DNA of 64,000 nucleotides from Marchantia polymorpha subsp. ruderalis (GCA_037833965.1 AP031355.1:1265501-1329500); one strand, 5' to 3'. Numbered from the stretch's first letter, positions 36,595 to 46,372 are shown. Notes: generated from the sequence alone by a model not told the origin. Numbers and translations: made by a program.

Positions 36595-36599
36595 AAAAA
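36595..36599 (-). terminator. Pol III terminator of the 5S gene
   Basis: On the minus strand TTTTT follows the 5S 3' end after four bases (CATCC-AACC-TTTTT), as expected for RNA polymerase III termination. Confidence 0.65.
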
Positions 36600-36603
36600 G
36601 GTT

Positions 36604-36722
36604 GGATGCGGCACCGGGACTTCCCGGGAGGTCACCCATCCCAGTACTATTCCGGCCCAAGGGCGCTTAACTGCAGAGTTCTGATGGGATCTGGTGTAGT
36701 AGCCCTGGTATGACCGCATCAC
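36604..36722 (-). rRNA. 5S ribosomal RNA gene (single dispersed copy)
   Basis: The minus strand reads GATGCGGTCATACCAG at the start, CAGATCCCATCAGAACTC, then AGTTAAGCGCCCTTGGGCC (internal A box region), AGTACTGGGATGGGTGACC (C box region) and GTGCCGCATCC at the end. Its length of about 119 nt is normal and the ends pair to form helix I. A T5 terminator follows. No TATA-like box is seen about 28 bp upstream, so it may be silent. The dispersed single copy inside an insertion is unusual; bryophyte 5S genes are generally found linked to the large rDNA repeat. Confidence 0.88.
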
Positions 36723-36826
36723 GTCAAGGAAGGAGTTTCCGGTGTAGATGAAGAGGGTAAGGTGCGGCCAAAGGTTCCGCCAAACCCGTCCGACCAGAAA
36801 GGAAGTTTCGAACTATTCCGAACTAT

Positions 36827-38032
36827 ATGGGACCTTTCCAAAAAGGAATTCGCGCTGTGCAAGTAGATGCACTCATGGCTCCTTAGATGTTTACGGTTCC
36901 CTAGATGCCTAGGTTCATCTGGATGAGGATTGCCCAGCGACTTGTGTTTTTTTCATTTTTGTTTGGGCTTTGTCAAGAAGCCAAGTTCAATTGTCAGCTT
37001 GTTGTATGAGCCGAAACTTCGACTTAGAGTTCGATGCAACTTTCCATTCTATTTTTACTATATAGATACAAAATTATAAAATGAAACCTTAGCGTGATGC
37101 TCAATTGTTCAAACTTGCAATTCATACCAATTTATGAGATTAATAGATTCAGACAGTAATTAGCTAACATAGCGTTTAAATCCTGGCAAATCTATCATCA
37201 ATTTGGACATGAAGAATCTCAAATATAGGTTTGGACAACTCCTCGGAACTGTCTACTTATCCTCCGTTCTCCAATTATTACTCAGACCTAGACTTTGCAT
37301 TCAATTCAACAGAAGTTGCGGTGCTGGACACATGCCGGACATGCTGGACACAAGATTACTCTTCATTCTCTATCGACGTTTGAATGACAAAGAATATAAG
37401 ATGAGAGGCAATCGGTAAATGTTCTTCAGTTTAACGTTGTGGATCCATGAAGTCCACTCAGTGCACGTGGATGCAGTAATTCCGAATGTAAGTAAAACTA
37501 TCGACTTCTCCACATACGGCGTCATAGCTAGAGAAGTATCCTTTGCAGCATTGATCCTCCTGGACATTCTACAAAGATGGTGATACCGAGGTGCAGTTTC
37601 AAGCAATTCTCCAGACCTCGACCCTTGGTCAGTTCTGAGCCGCCCAAAATACAGGGCAATAGTTCCATCCTTGTGACCCATATTGAACCATCCAGCTGGA
37701 CAGTGCATCCATTCCAGGGGAAGTTGGTGCCAATATCTTCTACAGTAAGATTGGAAGTTCTGATCTTCCCTGCATGTAAGGATGCAGGTGTTTTTGTTTC
37801 AACCCTGCATAACTTGTGGAATGTGGACATGAAAGGTGCATGTGCTGCGATTACGTTAAGTAGGCCCTGCGTGCGGTGCAGACAAGAAGAGATATAGAAG
37901 ATATCAATTGTTGTCCCCATATTGTTGGATATGCGACATCGAGACTTACTTTATTATATTTCAAGAATTCTAAACGAGAAATTGCATTGCCTTTCACATC
38001 ACAGAAGGTCGTGTGTATAGCAGTTGGAAGAG
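36827..38032 (+). repeat. unit spacer, part 2, above GLP6
   Basis: This continues the conserved spacer (matches 54880-55920, 62760-63610 and 22500-23360). It contains the block at 37430-37930 noted separately. No supported gene otherwise. Confidence 0.6.
37528..37920 (-). other. conserved spacer block with an open frame of 130 codons
   Basis: The block is repeated before GLP4 (about 22740-23250), GLP7 (55490-55810) and the off-edge GLP8 (63050-63500). Here a 130-codon minus-strand frame is open and includes WNGCTVQLDGSIWVTRMELL; a 106-codon plus-strand frame (37577-37897) is open too. The other copies break both frames, and no family is recognised. It may be a relic of a third gene of the unit, or only well-kept promoter-distal DNA. 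Confidence 0.3.
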
Positions 38033-38038
38033 CACGTG
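38033..38038 (+). promoter_or_regulatory. G-box CACGTG in GLP6 promoter
   Basis: AGCACGTGAGACTGTTCTT, about 360 bp above the TATA box; same site as before GLP4, GLP7 and GLP8. Confidence 0.55.
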
Positions 38039-38394
38039 AGACTGTTCTTCTGAATCGCAGTAAGGTACGATTTGACTTCAGCCCTCAGTTTGATACTTGA
38101 GTTTGCAGTATACTGGCTAATTGATGTGCACTTGGCTGGGCAAACCTATACAACCACCATTTAGTGTCAGTACAGACATCAATCTCAATCGAGGAGTAAG
38201 GACAATCGGGAAGTACATTTCAGCAAGACTTCGTTGGTTTATGCTCGAGCTGGATGAGGTCTTCCAGGGCAAATAAGATGCTGCTATCGACAGTTCGCCA
38301 CGCCCTGCAGCTACAGCCTGGAAAGCCAACATGATGTTTACCACATGAGTTCCATAGGAGGAAACAGCCAAAACCAGTGTATAACTCTCTCGGG

Positions 38395-38402
38395 TATATA
38401 AA
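38395..38402 (+). promoter_or_regulatory. TATA box of GLP6
   Basis: CTCTCGGGTATATAAAGAGG, the clearest form of the GLP core promoter in the window. Confidence 0.75.
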
Positions 38403-38470
38403 GAGGAGATCAAAATGACATAACCGGAACTCAGCGAAGTGACCTACTGACCTCCTCTTATTCGGTCAAA

Positions 38471-38713
38471 GTAAGTTACTCCCCAATTCTGAAATTCTGG
38501 TTGCTTCTTTGTCGTCACGAACATCTGCGCGCTTTAGTTGAGCACGTCCCAAGACCTGGCTGTTAATTTTTGATATGTCAAGGTTGGACTTCGGTTGGGA
38601 TCTTATTTTCAGATCGATCAGCTCTGATATTTGAGTTTGTAATGTAAGTTCAAAGTACTGCTTGGGGAAATTTCTTTTCTAACGAAGTTCACTACCAAAA
38701 TGTTGGCTTGCAG
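38471..38713 (+). other. predicted 5'-UTR intron of GLP6
   Basis: GTAAGTTACTCCCC donor after TCAAA and TTGGCTTGCAG acceptor before ATCTACAGCTCG; 243 bp. Exon 1 is about 40-70 nt and holds only a two-codon upstream frame. Confidence 0.72.
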
Positions 38714-38740
38714 ATCTACAGCTCGATTTTCTAGCGAATC

Positions 38741-39352
38741 ATGGCCACCATGAAGCTCGTACTTGTCCTTATGATGGCATCAGTCGTTGCCGTGTGCGCC
38801 CGTGACCCCGAACTCACAACCGATTTCGCCGTCCCAGTAGGAATGAACTCTTCCTTGATCACTGGAGATTTCTTCACGTTCACAGGTCTCAGAAACTTCT
38901 CCGCTGCTCCAAACACCTTCGGCTCCAAGAAGGTTACACAGGTCGAATTCCCCGCTCTCACTGGACTTGGAGTCGGCGTGACCCTCCTCGAGTACAAGCC
39001 CAACACTCTGAACCCTCCCCACACTCACCCCCGTGGATCAGAACTCATCTTCGTCATGGCCGGACACTTGGACGTCGGCCTCATCGACTCTGCCAACAAG
39101 CTGTACGCCGCCCATCTCCATGAAGGTGACTTGTTCGTGTTCCCTCAGGGTCTTGTCCACTTTCAGATCAACATGTCCAAGGAGAAGAGTGTTCTGGCCA
39201 TCTCTGCTTTCGGTAGCTCCAACGCCGGCACCATCTCGATGCCCAGGAACATCTTTGGTTCTGGTATTGAGGACGAGGTTCTCCTCCAGGCTTTTAAAAT
39301 CACCTCCGCCGAGTTGATGAAGTTGAAAGCTCCATTCATGCCGACCGTTTAG
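38741..39352 (+). CDS. germin-like protein GLP6
   Basis: Complete 203-aa GLP paired with At4g22030-like gene A in the first tandem unit. All metal ligands are present (HTHPRGSE; His140). It shares SELIFVMAGHLDV, MSKEKSVLA and TISMPRN with GLP7, which sets these two apart from the GLPs of the left part. Sequons are at Asn36 (NSS), Asn52 and Asn144. Individual traits are Ala123 (KLYAAHL) and a Val end (MPTV). The signal peptide ends AVCA; again that is the only cysteine. Confidence 0.95.
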   Translation: MATMKLVLVLMMASVVAVCARDPELTTDFAVPVGMNSSLITGDFFTFTGLRNFSAAPNTFGSKKVTQVEFPALTGLGVGVTLLEYKPNTLNPPHTHPRGSELIFVMAGHLDVGLIDSANKLYAAHLHEGDLFVFPQGLVHFQINMSKEKSVLAISAFGSSNAGTISMPRNIFGSGIEDEVLLQAFKITSAELMKLKAPFMPTV

Positions 39353-39919
39353 ATTTACAATGGCAAGAAGTGATGTCTTGAGGAGGATGAAGTGGGTCAT
39401 GTTCTCTGAGTACTTTCCTGTACTCTGTCCATAAGCTTGATGCGGATGAAATCGAGGAATTGTTTCATGAAAAGTCTCATCTTTTCATGAGAAGAAGTGC
39501 GCTCCCTGTGAGAGAGTTTCAAATGAATTTTGACTTCGAGAATAAACTAGTTCTCTGAGAAAGTCTCAATGGTTATCATTTACGTTTGTGGAATAATATT
39601 ACAAAGGAGTTTCCTGTTTCTATCATTTCACTGTCGTTTCAATTTCTCACAAGTTTTGTTTCACATGGTGTCGAAAAACTGGTTGGTACTATTTGAAATA
39701 CTGATAAGCCGGAATTTCTTTCTTTCAGCCACCGTTAAAAGTGGCCAATGTCAACAAATAACTACCACCAAAGGGAACAATCTTCTTCAATCATTATCCT
39801 TTAACATCTAATAATCAAGTTGCGAACGTGCTGAACAGCTGGAATAGTTCATAAAACAACAAACACATGCGAAAGAGGGCAATCCATGTACACATCATCA
39901 AAGCAACCAATGTATGAGT
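39353..39919. other. GLP6 3' flank
   Basis: No gene is seen. The sequence matches 57219-58000 after GLP7. The match resumes at 48203 beyond the copia element, showing where that element went in. Confidence 0.6.
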
Positions 39920-41038
39920 TGTTTGACGTTATCTCTCTACTATATTTCACTGCTTAAGTATTACTTCACTAAGTAAACTTCTTTGTGTAGCTTGTGACTC
40001 TTAATCTTCGTCATAGAATAGGGGTAGATATCGAGAACGTACTTGTATTACACTATATATGCATGTATTTCATTAAGCATCTCAAACTTTCACTTCCACA
40101 CATTGAGTACTGTGCATACCTCAGCAGGTTAAATATGGTATCAGAGCTTTCGACCTAGGATGTCTCTTTCCTCTTTCATGTTTTTTCCTGATCAAGGCTT
40201 GCATCCGCGGGATTTCCATTTCGGTCCGTGCAACAGTGATTTTTTTCGGTCATTATTCTTGAGTTTTTTTTTCACTAATCTCTCATCATGTTTGGGACTT
40301 CCTTCTTAGGTGACGACGCCATTAGCAGTGTGGGCACAATAGGCGATGGAATGATGTTTCCAACTTCACCGAGTAGTAACTCTCGTCGAATCACTGGAAT
40401 TGGTGATAGTACTGGATCTCAATTTAGAAATGATCCTAGTCTTCCTGAGACATACCACTTCCAAGGAACAACCAACTATCTCGTCTCGTACTTTAGAATT
40501 CAGCATGCACTCACGAGTTCTAGCCTCTTTGACTCTTGCATCCTACGACCCTCCTTTCTTGCTAGTCTTTATTGAGAGGGCAGCTCATTCTAGGGTCATG
40601 GACCTTTTCATCAACTATCTAAAAAATTCCGGGATGAAAATCTGAAAGAGATACATTTGACCTTGGATTGTTGTTCAAATATAAAACATAGATACGAGTC
40701 TCAGACGGGCTACCGTAAAGCTAGATTAGTTGTTAGCCTTGAGCAAAACTGAAATAATCACAATGGATGTTCACCTGTCAGAGGTCAGTAACATTGCTCA
40801 CCTCCTAGAGGAAGTTTAATGTGGTTCTCCCTAAGGAGATTGTTGTGGTAACACACTTTTTGTTTTTTTTGCAGAATTTAAACAATTTTAGAAAACTAGT
40901 ACCAAAGCAGTGTTTGTAGCTAGAGAAGGGTACGCTAAATAGAGTGGATTGATGAGATCGTCACGAGGGCACAAAGAATCACGTAGTCGGATGTACCAAC
41001 GCCAACGTCTTCGGCGCCTTCGGCAAAAGCTCCTTTTT

Positions 41039-41101
41039 GAGGTGTCTCTACTCACGCGCCTCTAGCGTATAAGGAAGCTACGCTTCCGGCGCAGACACCT
41101 C
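41039..41101. other. inverted repeat (hairpin) near the 5' end of copy B
   Basis: GAGGTGTCT at 41039-41047 pairs with AGACACCTC at 41093-41101; inside, GCGCC (41056-41060) pairs with GGCGC (41088-41092) and GGAAGC (41073-41078) with GCTTCC (41082-41087). It could be an RNA structure in the leader or an operator-like palindrome. Confidence 0.6.
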
Positions 41102-42200
41102 AGGAGGAGGTTTTGCTAAAGACGTCAGGAGAAGGGCCCGGACCTCTAAAGGCATCCGACCATGAGTGCGCCTTCGGCGAAGCGCCGCTAGCGCGGAAAG
41201 GGAAAACCTTCATAACAATCGGGATACACGGTAGATCCAGTTGGTTGAAGTTGCATTAGAAAGAGCTCGGGACGCTCGTTCTAACGAGTCCAAGAGCGTC
41301 GGAGATGGATCAGGAATGGAGAAGTTATGAGCGTCGGAAAACTCGTAGCCGGACATGCGCCGTTCGCGCTAGGGTTCACAGCCGGAAAGGATTCCCGTAC
41401 GCCCTCGGCGATGCGCCTTCGGCGGAATCACGCGCTCACAGGAGGAAACCAACTCAGAGTCGGAAGCGCCCTTGGCGGCTGTTCATGGAAGGAAAGCGCC
41501 GGTCGGATGTACGCCTCCGACGTGGCGCTGAAGGCCGGATGCGCTGGCATGAGTTGCGCTGACGAATATGCGCCGGCAGCAACGGACGAGGTATAAAGGA
41601 CAAAATAGGCGGTACGACTGCGCGCCGGCGTAATTCGCTCCGGCTGGATGTGCGCCTTCAGCAAGGCGCCGACGGATAATGAACGCACCAGCGGCGACAC
41701 GCCTCCGGTGAAGGACGGGTTAGGAAAAGACAACAGGGCCGACGTATACCCTGCAGCGGACTCGAGTCCGGAAGGTGGCGGCGGCGGGAGCATTCAACGT
41801 TTAAGCATGCGAATGCGCGCAATGCGGAGACGTGAATTCGCGCATGCAAAGGGCGAACCGTTAAGCCGTATAGCCGGCTGCGTACGTTGCAACCAGTAAG
41901 AACGTTGGACGTTCTTGAAATCGGAGAAGAAAAGACTGCGCTCCAGTCTCATTCTCTCATTCTTGACTTTGCGATTTCCAGTTCCAAGATTACGCGCAAG
42001 GGCGGAGCGACCTGCAGTGAGAGTAGAGAGTGCGGAGACGAGTTGCGCAAGGATCTTGGCGGACCTTGAAAGAATTGTGAGTAGCGATCTTGAACGAGCG
42101 CAGAGAGAGTGAGCAGTCAGTGCTTGAGTGGCCGACGCGCAGTGGCGATTGTGAGAGAGCGAGCGAAAGGGAGAACGTTTGTGTGTGTGCAGGCAACGCA

Positions 42201-44756
42201 ATGTCGAAGGTTCCCCAGCTGCGAGTGTCTCCACTCAAGGTGCCGCAGATCGGTCTACGCGCATTTCAAGATGTGCTGCTGAGGCTGAAGCTCGATTTTC
42301 TCCTATGGGGGTGGAATTGGACGTGTCCGGAGATGGTGCGCGAGTATCTGCAGGAGAGACACAAGCCTTCTCGCGGATTTCGCCCACACCCAGAGAGATG
42401 GGACATTTGCAATTGGGCGCAGGTGTTGGGCAGGTGTGCCGGCGAGGAAGGGGATCTCCTCTTCGAGGCCGATAGCGTGAAGGTGTCCCAGGAGGAAGAA
42501 GTCTCTTACAATGAGCTCTTCAAAGTGGCCAGACATCCCAAGAACGGTTTCCGGACACGGGATTACAAGGATCGATTGCGGAGAAATGTCGCGGCGGCAT
42601 TGCTGCAGATATTGCAGCCGACCAAGACCGCTTACATGCATGGTTGGCAGGTAGAGTTCGTGGAGCTAGTGCTGTCAGGAGCTCCGGTGCATTGGGCACG
42701 GCTCCTGTGGAAGGTGACGCGCCAACATGCGCAAGAAGAGAGGGGAGGAACCCTCAATCATCTATCGCCTTACTTAATCGTGTTTTACCGGGCGATGGGA
42801 TGTTTGACGAATGCTGAGAAAACTCGATTTCCGCAGCTGACCCGGACTTATCCAGGAAGATATTCGAGGGAGGCCGAAGTAGACACAGATCCGGACGAGG
42901 AACCTGCCAGTACGCCTCCGGCTCCGGCTCCAGCAAGAGCAGCAGAAGAACGTCGAAGTGAGCGCATTCCGCGAAAGCGGAAGTGGGATGAGAGACCTGA
43001 GGACAGGCAGCCGGAAGTGCCAGCTGCGCCGACTCGTGGTCGGCCCACCCCCGAGCCTCACAGTCGACCAAAACAGAGGGCACGCAAAATGCCAACTGTT
43101 ACTGAGGAGACCAGGCGAACTCCGACCCGGCGGAATCTCACACAGGAAGAGATAATCGCTCAGATTCTAGGGAAGACTGCAGATACCTCTGCACAGAAGG
43201 CACCACGGCCTTCGGGAGGAGATGGACGGACTGACAGCCGGCCGACTGCGAGTCGGATGACTGAAGGTCGACAAGCGGAAGGAAGGCCAACTGAACGGCG
43301 CGTTGAACCGGATAGCAGGCCGGAAGCAGAAGAGAGTTTGGCTGACGAGCCAACAATCCTCAGAGGGTCGTCTTCGGCGGAAGGCACTTCTGGAAGAACG
43401 CCACCAACAAGCAGGCCAAGTGGAGTCAAGACGCGCATGGTGTATCCGACTCCCAGTCGGACAACTGCTGGTCGGCCGACTGCGAGTCGGACAACAGAGA
43501 GTCAGCCGGATTCGCCGACTGCGAGACGGATGGTGCCAACGACCAGTGTGCGGACGCCTTCGGCGGACGCACCTTCAGCAAGGACACCTTCCGCGCAGAT
43601 TGCGCCTGAAGGACAGGCAGCAGAAGCGGGCGGTTCAAGAGTGACAAAAGTCACTACGGCGTCGACCCCTTCACAAACCGAAGATCGAGCCGGAACAGGG
43701 GCTCAAGCAGTGGGATCTCCCACTGCCCTGGATATTTTAGCAGGCAGTGGAGCAGCAGTCGCAGCGGAAGCTACTGCGCGCCACAGTTCCAGGGAGTCGC
43801 CAAGGGATTCGGTGGCGACTGAAATCCTCGAGACTGAGGATGAGACGAGCTCGGAAGAACAAGAAGCGGATTCGGTGCAGAAAACGCCAACAGGGGTGCT
43901 GTGCGAACAGATAGTTCCACTCCTGCGATATCTGGATCGCAAGACATCCAAATACGCAAGTGCTTTAAAACCGCAGTCTTATGTGGAGACTATCAGGAGA
44001 AGGACGAGGAGCAAGGTGGCAAAGTGGGCCTCTAGGTGCGGAGTATATGTGGATAGGAACACCGCCCTCCGACAACACCTGGCGGTCACACAGAAGCTAT
44101 ACCAAGCCTTGCAGCAGCAGAGGGAGGAGGCGGCGACGAAAAGTCAGGCGGATGCCGAGCTAATACGGGCAAAGATCGAGTCGGAATTGCAGGAGGAGCG
44201 GAGACAGAACAAAGTCCTAGCAGCCGAGCTTGCGCGCCAGACGCGCGCCTTAGAAGAAAGTCAAAGAGTCCGCAAGGAGGATGAGGAGTTGCTGTGCAAC
44301 TTGCAATCCGAGTGTTGGGATTTGAGGGCACAACGTGCGGGATTAGAAATGCAGCTGGCTGAGGTGGAGAGCAGCTGCAGGGCGCGAGGAGAGTTGGCGG
44401 CACAGGTGACTCGTTGTCTAAAGGGATACACCCATTGGGAGGTGGCAGCTCAAGAGAGGATCACACTCAGGGAGTTCGAGCTTCGGGCGGCGGCATTGAC
44501 GGAAGGTGACAGTCGGAGTCGGCGGCGAGTGGCGAGAAAATTAGAAACCTTCTTGTCGGGTGCGCGCGACACTATGGCGCACTTGCAGTCGGAAGTCACC
44601 ACAGCGCTCCGACGCCTGGGGTTACGCAGCCGGTCGGAAGACTGGCAAGGTAGAGATAGTAAGCGGAGCAGTCCGGCGCGCAGGAGGCGCAGCACCGGAT
44701 CTGCTGAGTGCAGTAGAGTAGTTTGGTTTCGCGCAGATACTGCGAGTGGTAGATAG
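42201..44756 (+). CDS. gag-like coiled-coil protein of element copy B
   Basis: An 851-aa reading frame that looks whole. Residues 1-213 form a W/L-rich domain (LDFLLWGWNW; GDLLFEADSVKV; PVHWARLLWKV; LIVFYRAMGCLT), the part best kept in copy A. About 215-570 is a low-complexity Pro/Arg/Thr/Ser linker with repeated PTASRTTE-like text. About 573-610 (LLRYLDRKTSKYASAL) is again conserved with copy A. About 610-790 is a long coiled coil rich in Glu, Gln and Arg. There is no protease, RT, integrase or zinc knuckle. The architecture is like a structural Gag; it also recalls the 'putative plant transposon protein' domain, but that is only a resemblance. The frame is open 37 codons further up, but copy A supports the start at MSKVPQLR. 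A GTGTGTGCAG just before the ATG may be a splice acceptor. Confidence 0.7.
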   Translation: MSKVPQLRVSPLKVPQIGLRAFQDVLLRLKLDFLLWGWNWTCPEMVREYLQERHKPSRGFRPHPERWDICNWAQVLGRCAGEEGDLLFEADSVKVSQEEEVSYNELFKVARHPKNGFRTRDYKDRLRRNVAAALLQILQPTKTAYMHGWQVEFVELVLSGAPVHWARLLWKVTRQHAQEERGGTLNHLSPYLIVFYRAMGCLTNAEKTRFPQLTRTYPGRYSREAEVDTDPDEEPASTPPAPAPARAAEERRSERIPRKRKWDERPEDRQPEVPAAPTRGRPTPEPHSRPKQRARKMPTVTEETRRTPTRRNLTQEEIIAQILGKTADTSAQKAPRPSGGDGRTDSRPTASRMTEGRQAEGRPTERRVEPDSRPEAEESLADEPTILRGSSSAEGTSGRTPPTSRPSGVKTRMVYPTPSRTTAGRPTASRTTESQPDSPTARRMVPTTSVRTPSADAPSARTPSAQIAPEGQAAEAGGSRVTKVTTASTPSQTEDRAGTGAQAVGSPTALDILAGSGAAVAAEATARHSSRESPRDSVATEILETEDETSSEEQEADSVQKTPTGVLCEQIVPLLRYLDRKTSKYASALKPQSYVETIRRRTRSKVAKWASRCGVYVDRNTALRQHLAVTQKLYQALQQQREEAATKSQADAELIRAKIESELQEERRQNKVLAAELARQTRALEESQRVRKEDEELLCNLQSECWDLRAQRAGLEMQLAEVESSCRARGELAAQVTRCLKGYTHWEVAAQERITLREFELRAAALTEGDSRSRRRVARKLETFLSGARDTMAHLQSEVTTALRRLGLRSRSEDWQGRDSKRSSPARRRRSTGSAECSRVVWFRADTASGR

Positions 44757-45985
44757 GATAGCGTAGTGCTAGTTAGGATCTTTTGAGAGTATAAAGTAGA
44801 TCAAGGCGTTTTGCCTTGGGACTCTTCCAGTTTCGGAAGTGCAGATCAGGAACTCACTTTCTTGGCGTGTTTGTGCATTTTGGTCCTGGCACCACGTAGA
44901 GAAGCTGCAGCATAGCGAAGTTACCGTATGTTGTAGTTGAAGGCCTTCGGCTGAATGTTCAGAGCTAGCACCCGGTTAGAGACTTGAGTAGTGCGGATCT
45001 GCACCTGCGGGTGATTTCTGATGCTCAGAGCCGGCTGCGAGTTAGATACTTGAACAGTTCCCCCTTACTCCTTCGAGTGACATATCCTGATTGTACTCCT
45101 ACGGGAAGTTTCCCCTGAATGCCAATGTGAAGTTTCATTACTTCGTGTAAACCTTGGTTTGTAATTCAGGTTGTGTGTGTGTTACTGGATCGTGTTTTCA
45201 GTAAGTTCTCAGTCGGGTCTGCACTCCCTGCGTTTGGTGTGATAGTCGAGGGTGACGTCCACGGCGTATGTAGAGGCTTCGTTGCGAAGTGGGAAGTCCA
45301 GTCCGGGTACCCCCGCTAGTTCCTGGCGGAAGGGCAGTAAAAGCCGGAGTGGGAGGCACTACCTGCAGAACCTCTGAGTGAACTTGCGAGACACTTTCCT
45401 CCTGAAATCCGAAGCGGAGGTCCTGACCGACCTCCGAGTTGTGCTTTTTGCCAGTTTCAGGTGTGTGTGTGTGTGTGTTGAGTGACCAAGCTGTACCGTG
45501 CATCCTCCGAGCATCCTCCGAGTTGAGATCCTCCTCCGAGTCGAGCCTCCGAGTCGAGCACTGCAGTATTTCTGGGAGTGACAGTCGCCTAGAATTCAAA
45601 CTCTACAAAAGTCTGTTAAACGTGACACTTTTACTCTGTGTGTTGCCTCTGTCCCTGTGGGTTCGATCTTTTTACCACCATACTGCAGTTTTAGCCTTTG
45701 GTGGGTTATTACAATTGTAGTTCATGATACACTAAACAACCTTCCAAAAAACTACGACATTGTCCTTCGCATGTTGATGGGAAATACAATACTACCATCC
45801 TTTGATGAAATGAAATCCATACTGCTCACTGAAGAAATTACAATAATCCTAGTCAATGAAGATCGGACTAGCAAGGCTATTGCAGTTCATAGAGACCACA
45901 ATTGTAGAGTTTTGTTTCGTAATGGATCGAACAATCAAGATAGCTTCACGGATTGCTCGAGCAACAGCATATGTAGAGGCAGTTT

Positions 45986-46372
45986 TGTGATAACCAACAA
46001 ATATCAAAATGGAGCATAATGGTATAGATTCGTTCCCACAGAAACAAATGCAACACCAAAAGTCACGATTTGTCATATATTAACATTAATTTGAGTAGTT
46101 TTACTTCTCAGGCCGATGTCATTTCCAGAAGACACTGTTCGATTACGGCCGAAGGTCCGAAGAGCAGAGTATATTCACCCTCACAACCTGAAACTTTTCC
46201 AAACAACACCTGCAGGAATCGCCTTGGATCCCACACTATGATTTCAAGAGGAGACTTACTAGAATTGTATGCTTCCGGCTTATTGACCCAAATACCTCGA
46301 CCCAAATTTGCTTAAATCCCGAAGAGCCCCCCAGCTACTCAGAACATTCACACAACTCTGTTTGATCACTGC
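45986..46372 (-). mobile_element. reversed tail fragment of the same element family (copy C)
   Basis: Read on the minus strand, this matches the tail of copy A (11231-11600): GAATGTTCT, GATTTAAGCAA, GGAAAAGTTTCAGGTTGTGAG, GACAAATCGTGACTTTT, ACCATTATGCTCCATTTT, ending ATCACA like the TTACA ends of A and B. It is truncated at the other side and carries no protein part. It is therefore a third, partial, inverted insertion within copia-2. Confidence 0.7.

Larger units (their letters stand above)
35813..36826. other. AT-rich insertion in unit 1, carrying a 5S rRNA gene
   Basis: Compared with the spacer of unit 2 (54860-54890), about 1 kb is extra here between CATACACAGA and CTTTCCAAA-GGAATT. It is AT-rich, has a run of 21 A at 36382-36402, and carries a 5S rRNA gene near its right end. 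No terminal repeat or target duplication could be fixed. It might be a 5S-bearing small retroelement (compare Cassandra-type TRIMs) or a translocated rDNA piece. Confidence 0.55.
40844..45713 (+). mobile_element. gag-like/coiled-coil element, copy B, nested in copia-2
   Basis: The element is 4870 bp, starts TGTGGTAACACAC and ends GGGTTATTACA, with exact duplications ATTGT at 40839-40843 and 45714-45718. Its GC-rich body stands out from the AT-rich copia around it. Ends and protein match copy A. The region 40970-41900 is GC-rich with repeated CCTTCGGC motifs and a hairpin, then comes an 851-codon ORF (42201-44756), then a 0.95-kb tail with CCTCCGAG repeats, an 18-bp GT run and CCCTGTGGGTTCGATC, a motif usual near plant LTR 3' ends. 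No copy of the tail lies at the left end, so the usual LTR-interior-LTR layout is not seen. It looks whole and younger than copy A. Confidence 0.75.

Noticed and set aside
41900-42240. Bacterial or organellar origin of the GC-rich segment
   Set aside because: Its limits coincide with a transposon carrying target duplications, and the protein has a broken relative in the same window.
43138-43651. Antisense and alternate frames within the coiled-coil ORF
   Set aside because: They are by-products of the low-complexity GC-rich linker.
40844-45713. DNA transposon reading of element copy B
   Set aside because: A 5-bp target duplication with TG...CA ends and an LTR-type tail fit LTR elements better; no transposase or long terminal inverted repeat is seen.
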